Positions 7,488 to 14,938 of a stretch of DNA of 22,489 nt are shown here, piece by piece. Position 1 is the stretch's first letter; each line of letters starts with the position of its first letter. Origin of the DNA: Christensenella sp. UBA3944 (GTDB lineage Bacteria; Bacillota; Clostridia; Christensenellales; DTU072); NCBI GenBank assembly GCA_002385605.1, contig DGDU01000029.1:1960-24448 (forward strand). The letters are read 5' to 3'. A program made the position numbers and the translations under genes. The notes under the pieces are model-generated. The model was not told the DNA's origin and did not search any database. It worked only from the letters and a program-made list of their open reading frames with translations.

Positions 7488-7967
7488 CTAAAAAAACAAA
7501 ACTATAAAGAATTTACCCTCTCCCGCTACCGAAAGCGAGATGCCCTCAATAATATCAAAATGCCTTACTTTGGAGTAATCCGAAAGCCTTAAAGCGTCGA
7601 TAAGCGGGATATCCGTAAGCTTTTTAAGAGCCTCTTTCGCGGTCCAGAGCTTATAGAACTCCCCTCTCTTCCCGGTGATTTCGCCGCCCGCGAAAAAGCG
7701 TTTGGAAAGGGCGGCAAAATCCTTGCCGCCCGTCATTCTTTCGACATCGATGCCTACTTCTTTATCGCTTACGGCGCAGGCCTTCATGCCCGCTGTGTGC
7801 GAGAAACTTACAAAGAAAGGGAGGTTTTCGAGTACGGGCTTGCCCTTATGGCGGCGTATCTCGACAGGCTCTTCGGTTTCGAGCCCCATAAACGCCATAT
7901 ATTCCCGGGCGGCGTACCTGATACAGCTTTCGCTGTCCCCCTTGTCTTTGCTTATTTTGAGAAGCAT
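7488..7967 (-). CDS. Sfp-type 4'-phosphopantetheinyl transferase, short form
   Basis: 159 residues from the ATG at 7967 (a TTG directly in front would add one residue). The family moves the phosphopantetheine arm of CoA onto a serine of carrier proteins. Motifs in order: HKGKPVL (40-46), FFVSFSHTAG (51-60), the Mg-binding VGIDVE (Asp74, Glu76), then LWTAKEALKK (Trp108, Lys111, Glu112). It is clearly shorter than Bacillus Sfp (about 224 residues), missing part of the N-terminal half, but all catalytic motifs are present. It is the last gene of the nfeD-floA operon, starting four bases after the previous stop. No carrier-protein synthase is visible in the window, so its target (ACP of fatty acid synthesis or another carrier) is unknown. 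Confidence 0.85.
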   Translation of the reverse strand: MLLKISKDKGDSESCIRYAAREYMAFMGLETEEPVEIRRHKGKPVLENLPFFVSFSHTAGMKACAVSDKEVGIDVERMTGGKDFAALSKRFFAGGEITGKRGEFYKLWTAKEALKKLTDIPLIDALRLSDYSKVRHFDIIEGISLSVAGEGKFFIVLFF

Positions 7968-7971
7968 CAAA

Positions 7972-8349
7972 CTATTTTGGTCTCCATGGTTTTTTTGCGC
8001 GTGGCGCCGAGAGCACTTCCCCTATTACTATTGCCCTTGCTATGCCTCTCAAATCCTTAGTCTCCTTTTCTGTAAGGAAAGGCTGAGCGATATATCTGTC
8101 GGTGTAGTGCTCCTCACAGCCCTCGCCGGCATATTTGGCATAGTCCACCTTTTTGACAGAAGCCCCTTCCGACGCGGGGTGGGTGTGGGATTCGGGCTTC
8201 TTAGAAGGCGTGGCATTTTTTGCGGGAGGAGGCGCTTTAGGCGCCTGCGCAACCGCTTTTTTTGCCGTACCCGAAGTTCCCTCCACGGGCTTTATGGCGC
8301 TCGAGGAAGGGTTTTTCTCGAAGTTTATCAATTCGTCAAAGAGGCTCAT
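7972..8349 (-). CDS. Small Pro/Ala/Lys-rich protein of unknown function in the floA operon
   Basis: 125 residues, not recognised. The start overlaps the floA stop by four bases (ATGA), a strong sign of a real, coupled gene. Three parts are visible. There is a short N-terminal peptide (MSLFDELINFEKNP) that could form an amphipathic helix. A low-complexity linker of about 50 residues is rich in Pro, Ala, Lys and Ser (for example KKAVAQAPKAPPPAKNA). The C-terminal half (about 75-125) looks ordered, with VDYAKYAGEGCEEHYTDRYI and a possible helix DLRGIARAIVIGEVLS. There is no membrane segment or signal. The position after the flotillin gene suggests a soluble partner of FloA, but this is only context. 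Confidence 0.7.
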   Translation of the reverse strand: MSLFDELINFEKNPSSSAIKPVEGTSGTAKKAVAQAPKAPPPAKNATPSKKPESHTHPASEGASVKKVDYAKYAGEGCEEHYTDRYIAQPFLTEKETKDLRGIARAIVIGEVLSAPRAKKPWRPK

Positions 8350-9353
8350 TTTTCTTTCTTGTTCTGTTGTTTGGAAGCGTCGGGGCGGTCGCCGCTTATG
8401 GCGTTGCGCATAGCGGTGTCAGCCTGTATATTTTGCATGTTGTAGTAATCCATTATGCCCAGCTTGCCGGCTCGCAGAGCATCCGCCATAGCCTTGGGAA
8501 CCTCGGCCTCGGCTGCCACCACCAGAGCCCTCATTTCCTGGGTCTTGGCCTTCATTTCCTGCTCTTGGGCAACGGCCAGAGCCCTTCTCTCTTCGGCCTT
8601 TGCCTGGGCTATCTTCTTGTCCGCCTCGGCCTGGTCCATCTGGAGCTGTGCGCCCACATTTCTGCCGACATCGACATCGGCGATATCAATAGAGAGTATC
8701 TCGAACGCCGTGCCCGTATCCAAACCTTTGGCTAGCACCGTCTTGGAAATGCGGTCGGGGTTCTCTATAACATCCTTGTGCGAGGTGGCGCTGCCTATCG
8801 AGGTAACTATGCCTTCGCCTACGCGGGCGATAATCGTCTCTTCTCCGGCGCCGCCGATAAGCCTTGCGATATTGGCGCGCACGGTAACCATCGCTTTGGA
8901 CCTTAGCTCTATACCGTCTTTGGCGATTGCCGAAATCATGGGCGTTGAGATAACCTTGGGGTTAACCGATACCTTAACGGCGTTAAGCACATCGCGGCCG
9001 GCGAGGTCTATGGCCATGGCCGTCTGAATACTTAACGGAATGTTTGCGCTGTGCGCGCTTATTAGAGCGTTAACAACCTTTACGACATCGCCCTTCGCCA
9101 TATAGTGGGTTTCGAGGGTGGCGATATCGATATCGAGCCCTGCCTTTTTTCCCGTTATATAGGCGTCAACTATCATAGCGACCCTGATTTTACGAAGCTT
9201 CATACCGATGAGCCTGGAAATCGATACGGGCGCGCCCGAAACAAGAGCCCTGAACCATGTGTTAAAGGGTATCAATATTAGCGCGAGAATGACAAATACG
9301 ACGAAAATAACGATTAACGCTATCCATACCCCTGCTTGTGCCAACATTACCAT
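8346..9353 (-). CDS. floA: Flotillin-like protein FloA
   Basis: 335 residues, typical for FloA (YqfA) of Bacillota, which organises functional membrane microdomains. A membrane hairpin at about 8-30 is followed by the SPFH-type region (ALVSGAPVSISRLIGMKLRK, AKGDVVKVVNALISA, ISAIAKDGIELRSKAMVTVRANIARLIGG). Then comes the Ala/Glu/Lys-rich coiled coil (QAEADKKIAQAKAEERRALA onward) and a C-terminal tail ending DASKQQNKKEK. The ATG at 9353 is preceded by AAGGAG; a second ATG two codons later is an alternative. The gene follows nfeD by 47 bases, the classic pairing, and its stop overlaps the start of the next gene. Confidence 0.95.
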   Translation of the reverse strand: MVMLAQAGVWIALIVIFVVFVILALILIPFNTWFRALVSGAPVSISRLIGMKLRKIRVAMIVDAYITGKKAGLDIDIATLETHYMAKGDVVKVVNALISAHSANIPLSIQTAMAIDLAGRDVLNAVKVSVNPKVISTPMISAIAKDGIELRSKAMVTVRANIARLIGGAGEETIIARVGEGIVTSIGSATSHKDVIENPDRISKTVLAKGLDTGTAFEILSIDIADVDVGRNVGAQLQMDQAEADKKIAQAKAEERRALAVAQEQEMKAKTQEMRALVVAAEAEVPKAMADALRAGKLGIMDYYNMQNIQADTAMRNAISGDRPDASKQQNKKEK

Positions 9354-9400
9354 TTTTCCTTATCTCCTTATTAAAATTATTGTATTAATTGCGTTGCTAA

Positions 9401-9958
9401 TTATTCTGTAATAAGTCTTGCTTGAGGCTCATCTGCCTTCTTTACCACTATTTTCAGGCCGTCTACTGCGATAACCCTTATCTTTTCGCCTCTATCGAGA
9501 TAAAAAGCGTCGGAGGAAACATCATAAATCCTGCCGTCAATTTCGGCCTTGCCGATTGGGCGAAGGTCGGTTGTGGCAACACCGTCTTTGCCGATAAGAT
9601 GGGTGTAATCCTCGGTGCCTTCGGAGCGGTCGATGCCCACCGCCGTTTGCTTTTGGTAAAACGGAGTCTTTGTAAGCCAGCCCTTCTTCGACATCGCAAC
9701 CATAATCACGAAAGCGATAAGCAATATTATTGTCATAAAGAAGAGCATAAGGAAAATCTGCGCTACAATATTGCCGTCGCCCACAAGTACCCTTAGGACT
9801 ATCGCGGCAAGAAGCAAAATCCCGCCTATTATGCCAAAAATTCCGAATCCGGGCTGAAAAAGCTCGATGATCACGAAAATAAGCCCCACCACCAGGCAGA
9901 CAATAACAGGCGCCGTCATTCCTGTGAAAAGTATGGCGATTTCCGTAAACAGGTTCAT
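9401..9958 (-). CDS. nfeD: NfeD family membrane protein, short form
   Basis: 185 residues from the ATG at 9958, chosen because AAGGAG lies six bases upstream; the longer reading frame from 9991 would run into the promoter's -10 box. Three or four membrane segments lie between residues 5 and 90. A C-terminal OB-fold domain (about 118-175: LIGKDGVATTDLRPIGKAEI, DGRIYDVSSDAFYLDRGEKI) is typical of NfeD. There is no N-terminal serine-protease (ClpP-like) part, so this is the short class found next to floA. It is predicted to work with FloA in the membrane. First gene of the operon, behind the promoter at 9980-10008. Confidence 0.92.
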   Translation of the reverse strand: MNLFTEIAILFTGMTAPVIVCLVVGLIFVIIELFQPGFGIFGIIGGILLLAAIVLRVLVGDGNIVAQIFLMLFFMTIILLIAFVIMVAMSKKGWLTKTPFYQKQTAVGIDRSEGTEDYTHLIGKDGVATTDLRPIGKAEIDGRIYDVSSDAFYLDRGEKIRVIAVDGLKIVVKKADEPQARLITE

Positions 9959-9979
9959 AGTTTTCTCCTTATTTAGAAT

Positions 9980-10008
9980 ATGATAGCACATTCTATGCGC
10001 ATTATCAA
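9980..10008 (-). promoter_or_regulatory. Sigma-A promoter of the nfeD-floA operon
   Basis: On the - strand, TTGATA (10008-10003), a 17-base spacer, then TATCAT (9985-9980). The start would be near 9973, leaving a leader of about 15 bases that contains the AAGGAG ribosome binding site. Confidence 0.7.
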
Positions 10009-10065
10009 TAGCGGTTCTGTTTTATATGCGGTTTATTAATGTCGGCGTATCATCGCATTGTAAAA

Positions 10066-10089
10066 AAGGGTTGTCCGAAAACAACCCTT
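10066..10089 (-). terminator. Terminator of the 2-oxoacid oxidoreductase operon
   Basis: A 9-bp stem, AAGGGTTGT pairing with ACAACCCTT around a 6-base loop, followed on the - strand by TTTTTT. It lies about 30 bases after the gamma-subunit stop and separates this operon from nfeD. Confidence 0.85.
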
Positions 10090-10116
10090 CTTTATTTTTT
10101 AAGTAGCGATATTGAA

Positions 10117-10647
10117 TTAAATAGCGTTGTAACCAAGCTCCAATGCTTTAAGGTTGGCGGGGATAACCTTGGGTTTTTCGGCGAATTTTTCCTTGATGGT
10201 CTCGGCTACGAGGTCAAGGGAGAATAGCCCGCTGTGCTTAATGTAGGCGCCCAGAACAACTATATTCGCGGTCTTGGGATGGCCCGCTTCCTGCGCAAGC
10301 TCGAGGGAGTTAAGGTAGATAACCTTTACATCGTCGCGGCTTACCTTGTCGGATATAAGCGAGCTGTTTACTATTATCGTTCCGCCGGGCTTTACCCTGC
10401 TTTCGAACTTATAAAGGCTGGGTTTGTTGAGGGCTATGAGGCAGTCGGGGTTGGATATTATCGGGCTTGCCACTTTCTCGTCGGAGATGACAACGCTGCA
10501 GTTGCTTGTGCCGCCGCGCATCTCGGGCCCGTAGCTTGGTAGCCATGTAACCTCTTTACCGTCGGCTATCGCGGCATACGCCAGAAATTGTCCCAAACTA
10601 AGCACACCCTGCCCGCCGAAGCCTGCTATTATAATTTTTTCTTCCAT
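10117..10647 (-). CDS. 2-oxoacid:ferredoxin oxidoreductase, gamma subunit
   Basis: 176 residues of the pyruvate/ketoisovalerate oxidoreductase catalytic domain family (gamma). Signatures: IIIAGFGGQGVLSLGQFLA near the N-terminus and WLPSYGPEMRGGTSNCSVVIS at about 35-55, both standard for this subunit. It works with the alpha and beta subunits and the ferredoxin-like subunit encoded directly upstream to convert 2-oxoacid, CoA and oxidised ferredoxin into acyl-CoA, CO2 and reduced ferredoxin. The ATG is preceded by AGGAGG at seven bases; the gene follows beta by 11 bases. The substrate (branched-chain 2-oxoacid or 2-oxoglutarate) cannot be settled from sequence alone. Confidence 0.9.
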   Translation of the reverse strand: MEEKIIIAGFGGQGVLSLGQFLAYAAIADGKEVTWLPSYGPEMRGGTSNCSVVISDEKVASPIISNPDCLIALNKPSLYKFESRVKPGGTIIVNSSLISDKVSRDDVKVIYLNSLELAQEAGHPKTANIVVLGAYIKHSGLFSLDLVAETIKEKFAEKPKVIPANLKALELGYNAI

Positions 10648-10658
10648 CTTTATGCCTC

Positions 10659-11408
10659 CTATTTCTGCGCGGCGTCGATATCCTTATACACGCCCAGAGG
10701 GAATATCTTGGTCATTTCATTCTTTACATAGTCCAAAGCCGCTATCGGGGTAATGCCCATATTTGTGGGGCATGTGGACAGCAACTCTATGAGCGAAAAG
10801 CCCTTGCCCTCTATTTGGTTTTTAAGGCCTTTGGTTATTGCCTTCTTAGCCTTCATGACATTCGCGGGGTCAGAAAGCGCGCACCTGGCGATATACGAAG
10901 GCCCGTCCAGCGTCGATAAAAGTTCGCAAACCTTTATGGGGTTGCCGCTTACGGACGCGTCCCTGCCGTGGGGCGAAGTGGTAGTCTTTTGCCCTATGAG
11001 GGTTGTGGGGGCCATCTGCCCTCCCGTCATGCCGTATATGGCGTTGTTAATGAATATAACCGTTATGTTTTCGCCTCTGGCCGCGGCGTGGATAATCTCC
11101 GCAGTGCCGATGCTAGCGAGGTCGCCGTCGCCCTGATACACAAAAACAACTTTATCGGGGCAAACCCTCTTTACGCCTGTGGCGGCCGCGGGCGCCCTTC
11201 CGTGGGCAACCTGCTGCATATCGCAGTTGAAGTATTTATAGGCAAAAACTGCGCAGCCTACGGGGGCGATACCAATGGCTTTGCCTTCGCAGCCCAACTC
11301 CTCGAGCGCCTCGGCGATAAGCCTGTGAGCTATGCCGTGGGTGCAGCCGGGGCAATAGTGAAAATTAACATCCGTGAGCATTTTGGTTTTTTCAAATACC
11401 ACCGCCAT
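10659..11408 (-). CDS. 2-oxoacid:ferredoxin oxidoreductase, TPP-binding beta subunit
   Basis: 249 residues. The N-terminus has the FHYCPGCTHG motif (Cys19, Cys22) typical of these subunits. The thiamine pyrophosphate/Mg site is YQGDGDLASIGTAEIIHAA (GDG at 93-95) ending with INNAIYGMTGGQ (Asn121, Asn122). TAA of the alpha gene is directly followed by this ATG, so the two are translationally coupled, which fits a tight alpha/beta complex. The catalytic step, decarboxylation of the 2-oxoacid on TPP, happens here at the alpha/beta interface. Confidence 0.93.
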   Translation of the reverse strand: MAVVFEKTKMLTDVNFHYCPGCTHGIAHRLIAEALEELGCEGKAIGIAPVGCAVFAYKYFNCDMQQVAHGRAPAAATGVKRVCPDKVVFVYQGDGDLASIGTAEIIHAAARGENITVIFINNAIYGMTGGQMAPTTLIGQKTTTSPHGRDASVSGNPIKVCELLSTLDGPSYIARCALSDPANVMKAKKAITKGLKNQIEGKGFSLIELLSTCPTNMGITPIAALDYVKNEMTKIFPLGVYKDIDAAQK

Positions 11409-12470
11409 TTATCTGCCCTCCTTTTGCATAACAACCTTAACGATGTCCTCGGGCGACATAACCGCGCCGCCCGTCCTGCCGAAGAACTCAACGGGCTTTT
11501 TGCCGTTTACGCCCAGGCGGACATCCTCTACCATCTGCCCCATGCTTAGCTCTACCGCAAGGAAGCTCTTTACGCTGTCCTGAGCGGCAATCTTAGCCAA
11601 AACCTCGTAGGGGTAAGGATAGAGGGTTATGGGGCGGAACAAGCCGGCCTTGATGCCGTTAGCCCTTAACATATTTACCGCGCTCTTGCAAATACGCGCA
11701 ACGGTGCCGTAAGCCACGAGCACTATTTCGGCGTCATCGGTCTTGTAGCACTCGAAAGCCGTTTCGTTCTCTGCCATCTCCTTGTATCTTGCGAACAGCC
11801 TGTGGTTTACGGTCTCGAGAGCGTCGGGCTCTATATAAAGCGAATTTATAATCCTTCTGTTTGAGCCGATGCCGGTGCCGTCGGTTACCCAATCCTTTTT
11901 GGGGAAGGTGGCAGGGTCTTTCATAGGCGGGATTTCTACGGCTTCCATTATCTGCCCCAGCATGCCGTCGCCCAGAATCATGACGGGCGCGCGGTACTTT
12001 TCGGCCTTGTCGAAGGCGTCATAAGCGATGTCTACGGCCTCCTGAACGGATTCGGGCCCGTAAACAAGCATATGGTAATCGCCGTGCCCGCCGCCTTTGA
12101 CTGCTTGGAAGTAGTCCGATTGCGCGGGCTGAATTCCGCCTAGCCCGGGGCCTGCCCTTACGATGTTGACTATAAGGCAGGGCAATTCGGAACCGCAGAT
12201 GTAGCTTATGCCCTCCTGCTTAAGGCTTATGCCGGGGCTAGAGCTTGAAGTCATAGCCCTCGCTCCCGCTCCCGCGGCGCCGTACACCATATTTATGGCC
12301 GATACTTCGCTTTCGGCTTGAATAAAGACGCCGCCCACTTCGGGCATCCTTTTGCTGCAGTACTCAGGAATCTCGTTCTGGGGGGTTATTGGATACCCGA
12401 AAAACGCTCGGCAACCGCCTCTTATCGCGGCCTCGGCTATTGCTTCGTTACCTTTCATTAACTGTTTCAT
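11409..12470 (-). CDS. vorB: 2-oxoacid:ferredoxin oxidoreductase, alpha subunit (VorB-like)
   Basis: 353 residues from the ATG at 12470, placed five bases after GAGG; the GTG two codons earlier is less likely. The pyrimidine-binding domain shows GCRAFFGYPITPQNEIPEY near the N-terminus, then FIQAESEVSAINMVYGAAGA, MTSSSSPGISLKQEGISYI and RAGPGLGGIQPAQSDYFQA. This pattern is the one usually annotated as 3-methyl-2-oxobutanoate dehydrogenase subunit VorB in Clostridia, although 2-oxoglutarate-specific enzymes look similar. The C-terminal domain ends with FFGRTGGAVMSPEDIV. In its operon it lies between the ferredoxin-like subunit and the TPP subunit. Confidence 0.88.
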   Translation of the reverse strand: MKQLMKGNEAIAEAAIRGGCRAFFGYPITPQNEIPEYCSKRMPEVGGVFIQAESEVSAINMVYGAAGAGARAMTSSSSPGISLKQEGISYICGSELPCLIVNIVRAGPGLGGIQPAQSDYFQAVKGGGHGDYHMLVYGPESVQEAVDIAYDAFDKAEKYRAPVMILGDGMLGQIMEAVEIPPMKDPATFPKKDWVTDGTGIGSNRRIINSLYIEPDALETVNHRLFARYKEMAENETAFECYKTDDAEIVLVAYGTVARICKSAVNMLRANGIKAGLFRPITLYPYPYEVLAKIAAQDSVKSFLAVELSMGQMVEDVRLGVNGKKPVEFFGRTGGAVMSPEDIVKVVMQKEGR

Positions 12471-12477
12471 AGGCACC

Positions 12478-12684
12478 TCACTTTTCTACCGTAATGCAGA
12501 CATCGGGGCACATAAGGGCGCAGAAAGTGCAGCCTATGCAGTCCTGCATTCTTACGGGGTCGGCGACGAAATATCCCGATTTGTTGGACTCGTCAGCCGA
12601 TATTTCTATCACTTTTTTTGGGCAGGCTTTTACGCACAACCCGCAGCCTTTACATTTTTCTTTGTCTATCGAAATGCTTGACAA
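12478..12684 (-). CDS. 2-oxoacid:ferredoxin oxidoreductase, ferredoxin-like delta subunit
   Basis: A small protein with two 4Fe-4S motifs, CKGCGLCVKACP and CIGCTFCALMCP, separated by about 23 residues; it carries electrons from the TPP site to free ferredoxin. Start choice: the first in-frame ATG (12693) lies inside an extended ribosome binding site, AAGGAGATGA, which differs by one base from the ideal AAGGAGGTGA. Initiation there would leave no spacing. The TTG at 12684 is five bases downstream of that site and gives a 68-residue protein beginning just before the conserved SISIDKEKC. The ATG form would be 71 residues. First gene of the operon. Confidence 0.85.
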   Translation of the reverse strand: MSSISIDKEKCKGCGLCVKACPKKVIEISADESNKSGYFVADPVRMQDCIGCTFCALMCPDVCITVEK

Positions 12685-12716
12685 TTGAATCATCTCCTTT
12701 TATCAGCTTATAGTTA

Positions 12717-12744
12717 ATTATACCACATTCTTCACGATCGGCAA
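12717..12744 (-). promoter_or_regulatory. Promoter of the 2-oxoacid oxidoreductase operon, extended -10
   Basis: On the - strand, TTGCCG (12744-12739), a 16-base spacer, then a perfect TATAAT (12722-12717). The spacer ends in TGG, giving an extended -10 (TGnTATAAT). The start would be near 12710, about 26 bases before the proposed TTG start. Confidence 0.75.
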
Positions 12745-12783
12745 GCAAATCGGGCAGCCAAAACCGATTTAAGAAAAAAATAA

Positions 12784-12801
12784 GCGCCCGCTAAGGGGCA
12801 C
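12784..12801 (-). terminator. Terminator of the rnf operon
   Basis: On the - strand, GTGCCC, a 6-base loop, GGGCGC, then TTATTTTTTT. The stem is 6 bp with one G-T pair. It lies 41 bases after the rnfB stop and upstream of the next operon's promoter, so the rnf and 2-oxoacid oxidoreductase genes are probably separate transcripts with some read-through possible. Confidence 0.75.
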
Positions 12802-12842
12802 GCAAATCATTTCGGTAATTTATGTTCGCCAAAGGCTTATAA

Positions 12843-13643
12843 TTAATCGTGCTTTAGCCACCTGATAACTTTTGTCGGGCATTTTGCGAGGCAATCGCCG
12901 CAGGCGTTGCATTTATCGTAATCGATAATCGGGAGGTTGCCCTTCATCGTTATGGCCGATTGCGGGCAAATCTTGGCGCACAAACCGCAGGCTATACAGC
13001 CCTTTTTGCACATCGAGCGCACATCCTTACCCTTGTAGCACGAGCTGCATGCAATATAGATTTCGGCTTTCGCGGGTATACGCTTCATTATCTTTTTGGG
13101 GCAATTGGTTATGCAAATACCGCATTGCCTGCATTTGGAGTCTTCGGTATTATCTATATACGCGACGCCGTCTATTATCTGTATGGCGTCATAGGGGCAA
13201 AGCCTGTTGCACTTGCCCTGCCCGATACAGCCGTTGGAGCAGGCCTTGCGCCCGCCCGCGATAAGCTCAATCGAGGCGCAGTCGCCGTAGCCCTGATACT
13301 CGTATTTGTCGTCGCAGGCGTTACCTCCGCAGCAGGCGCATATCACTAAGGTATCCTCAAACTTGGCAATATCGCCGCCCAGAATCTTTGCTATCTTTGC
13401 CTTGCTTTGCGCAGAACATGAGGGGCAATCCTCTATCTTTGCCTTGCCTTCGACAAGCGACCTGGCCAGGTCGGCGCAGCCCGCCTTTCCGCAAACGCCG
13501 CAGTTGGCGCTCGGTAACAGCGATAGTATTTCCTCTACTTTGGGGTCGTCCTGAACCGCTAGCTTTTTGTTCACGAATACAATAACGACGGCAAACACCG
13601 TGGCCAGCGAAGTTAATATAACGACAGGCAATAGTATATCCAT
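12843..13643 (-). CDS. rnfB: Rnf complex subunit RnfB (iron-sulfur)
   Basis: 266 residues, longer than the enterobacterial protein and normal for Clostridia. An N-terminal membrane helix (about 4-26) is followed by the Fes-type cluster motif NCGVCGKAGC with Cys73 (Cys48, 51, 56, 73). Cys-rich segments follow: ICACCGGNAC, CIGQGKCNRLCP, CRQCGICITNCP, CIACGLCAKICP and CNACGDCLAKCP, indicating several 4Fe-4S clusters. RnfB is the likely entry point for electrons from reduced ferredoxin. ATG with AGGAG upstream; nine bases after rnfA. Last gene of the operon. Confidence 0.95.
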   Translation of the reverse strand: MDILLPVVILTSLATVFAVVIVFVNKKLAVQDDPKVEEILSLLPSANCGVCGKAGCADLARSLVEGKAKIEDCPSCSAQSKAKIAKILGGDIAKFEDTLVICACCGGNACDDKYEYQGYGDCASIELIAGGRKACSNGCIGQGKCNRLCPYDAIQIIDGVAYIDNTEDSKCRQCGICITNCPKKIMKRIPAKAEIYIACSSCYKGKDVRSMCKKGCIACGLCAKICPQSAITMKGNLPIIDYDKCNACGDCLAKCPTKVIRWLKHD

Positions 13644-13652
13644 CTTATTCTC

Positions 13653-14234
13653 CTAGAACATCAAGCTGGCGAAAGCCGCGAAGCTCATCGCCATTATTGC
13701 GGCAGTAATAAGCGTGATTGGGAACCCTTGGAAGGGTTTTGGGATATCCGAAGTCTCTATTTTCTCTCTTATGCCCGCAAGCAGCAATATGGCAATCGTG
13801 AAGCCGGCGCCGCTTGCTACGCCGTTTAAGAAGGCGTAAAGCACGCTCTGCTGGGCAAGCGAAGTGATGTTCATAATGGCCACACCGAGCACGGCGCAGT
13901 TGGTGGTTATAAGCGGCAGGTACACGCCCAGCGCGCTGTATAGCGAGGGCATAAACTTCTTGAGCACAACCTCGAGAATCTGTATGAGCGCGGCTATAAC
14001 CAGAATGAAAACCATAGTCCTCAGGTACTCTATGCCCGCAATAACAAGCAGAAGGTTAAGGCCGTAGGTAACTACGCTCGCTATGCCCATTACGAATATA
14101 ACGGCTATACCCATGCCGAGGGCGGTTTCTATCTTTTTGCTCACGCCCAGGAAGGGGCAAATCCCCAGGAATTGGGAGAGTATAAAGTTATTTATGAATA
14201 TTCCGCTGATTATAAGAAACAAAGCGTAGTTCAT
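13653..14234 (-). CDS. rnfA: Rnf complex subunit RnfA (membrane)
   Basis: 193 residues with about six membrane helices. Signatures are NNFILSQFLGICPFLGVSKK near the N-terminus and ITTNCAVLGVAIMN in the middle. Cys26 and Cys113 match the positions that, in Rnf/Nqr structures, bind a shared intramembrane 2Fe-2S cluster together with RnfE. Start and rnfE stop overlap by one base (TAATG), with GGAGGGG upstream. Confidence 0.96.
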   Translation of the reverse strand: MNYALFLIISGIFINNFILSQFLGICPFLGVSKKIETALGMGIAVIFVMGIASVVTYGLNLLLVIAGIEYLRTMVFILVIAALIQILEVVLKKFMPSLYSALGVYLPLITTNCAVLGVAIMNITSLAQQSVLYAFLNGVASGAGFTIAILLLAGIREKIETSDIPKPFQGFPITLITAAIMAMSFAAFASLMF

Positions 14235-14938
14235 TATTCAGCCCCTCCCTCGTTATTTGCAGCTTCCGGTTCGGCGCTTTCGGCGTGCAGGACATGATGC
14301 TTTTGCCCTGCGCTTTTTGCGTCAATCTTTTTCTGTATTGCGTCGACGGCGGCGTTAAACAGCACAATCAGGAAGCCGTACACAAAGAAGGCGCCCGCGG
14401 GCATTATGAATATCGTCATGGCGTAATTCGAAAGGTACGGTATCTCTATACCAAAGAAGGAGCCGGCGCCCAAAAACTCTCTTATTATGCCCATAACCGT
14501 TAGCGCGAGGGTGAAGCCTATACCCGTGCCAAGCCCGTCCATTACCGAAGGAAGCGGCGCGTTCTGGTTGGAGAAGGCCTCTGCTCTTGCCATAATTATA
14601 CAGTTAACTACGATAAGCGGGATATAAAGCCCCAGCGTTTTGTGCAGGTCGGGCAGGAATTTCGCCATCACCATATCGACGACGGTAACGAACGCCGCGA
14701 TAATCATAACATAAGCGGGTATCCTTACCTTGTCGGGTATGACATTGCGAAGCAAAGAAATCAAAAAGTTAGAGCATATAAGCACAAAAGTGGTAGCAAG
14801 CCCCATCGTTAAGCCGTTAAGCGCGGCGGTTGTTATCGCAAGCGTGGGGCAGGTGCCCAGCACAAGGCGGAAGGTGGGGTTATTCTTTACTATGCCGTTG
14901 GAGAAGGGCTCTATTACGCCCTTGAAGCGATCTTTCAT
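14234..14938 (-). CDS. rnfE: Rnf complex subunit RnfE (membrane)
   Basis: 234 residues, about six membrane helices, paralogous to RnfA in inverted topology. Signatures are NNPTFRLVLGTCPTLAITTA (Cys30) and IVVNCIIMARAEAFS (Cys113), the partner ligands for the intramembrane 2Fe-2S cluster. A charged, His-containing C-terminal tail (GQKHHVLHAESAEPEAANN) extends beyond the last helix. ATG preceded by AAGGAGGTGG and overlapping the rnfG stop by four bases (ATGA). Confidence 0.95.
   Translation of the reverse strand: MKDRFKGVIEPFSNGIVKNNPTFRLVLGTCPTLAITTAALNGLTMGLATTFVLICSNFLISLLRNVIPDKVRIPAYVMIIAAFVTVVDMVMAKFLPDLHKTLGLYIPLIVVNCIIMARAEAFSNQNAPLPSVMDGLGTGIGFTLALTVMGIIREFLGAGSFFGIEIPYLSNYAMTIFIMPAGAFFVYGFLIVLFNAAVDAIQKKIDAKSAGQKHHVLHAESAEPEAANNEGGAE

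Noticed and set aside
7675..8445. Open frame of 256 codons on the + strand opposite the transferase and the small floA-operon gene
   Set aside because: Low-complexity, Arg/Leu/Phe-rich translation with no domain; the opposite strand has the recognisable phosphopantetheinyl transferase motifs.
9959..9991. Upstream start for nfeD giving eleven more residues
   Set aside because: This stretch includes the -10 box and the AAGGAG site; the ATG at 9958 is the correctly spaced start.
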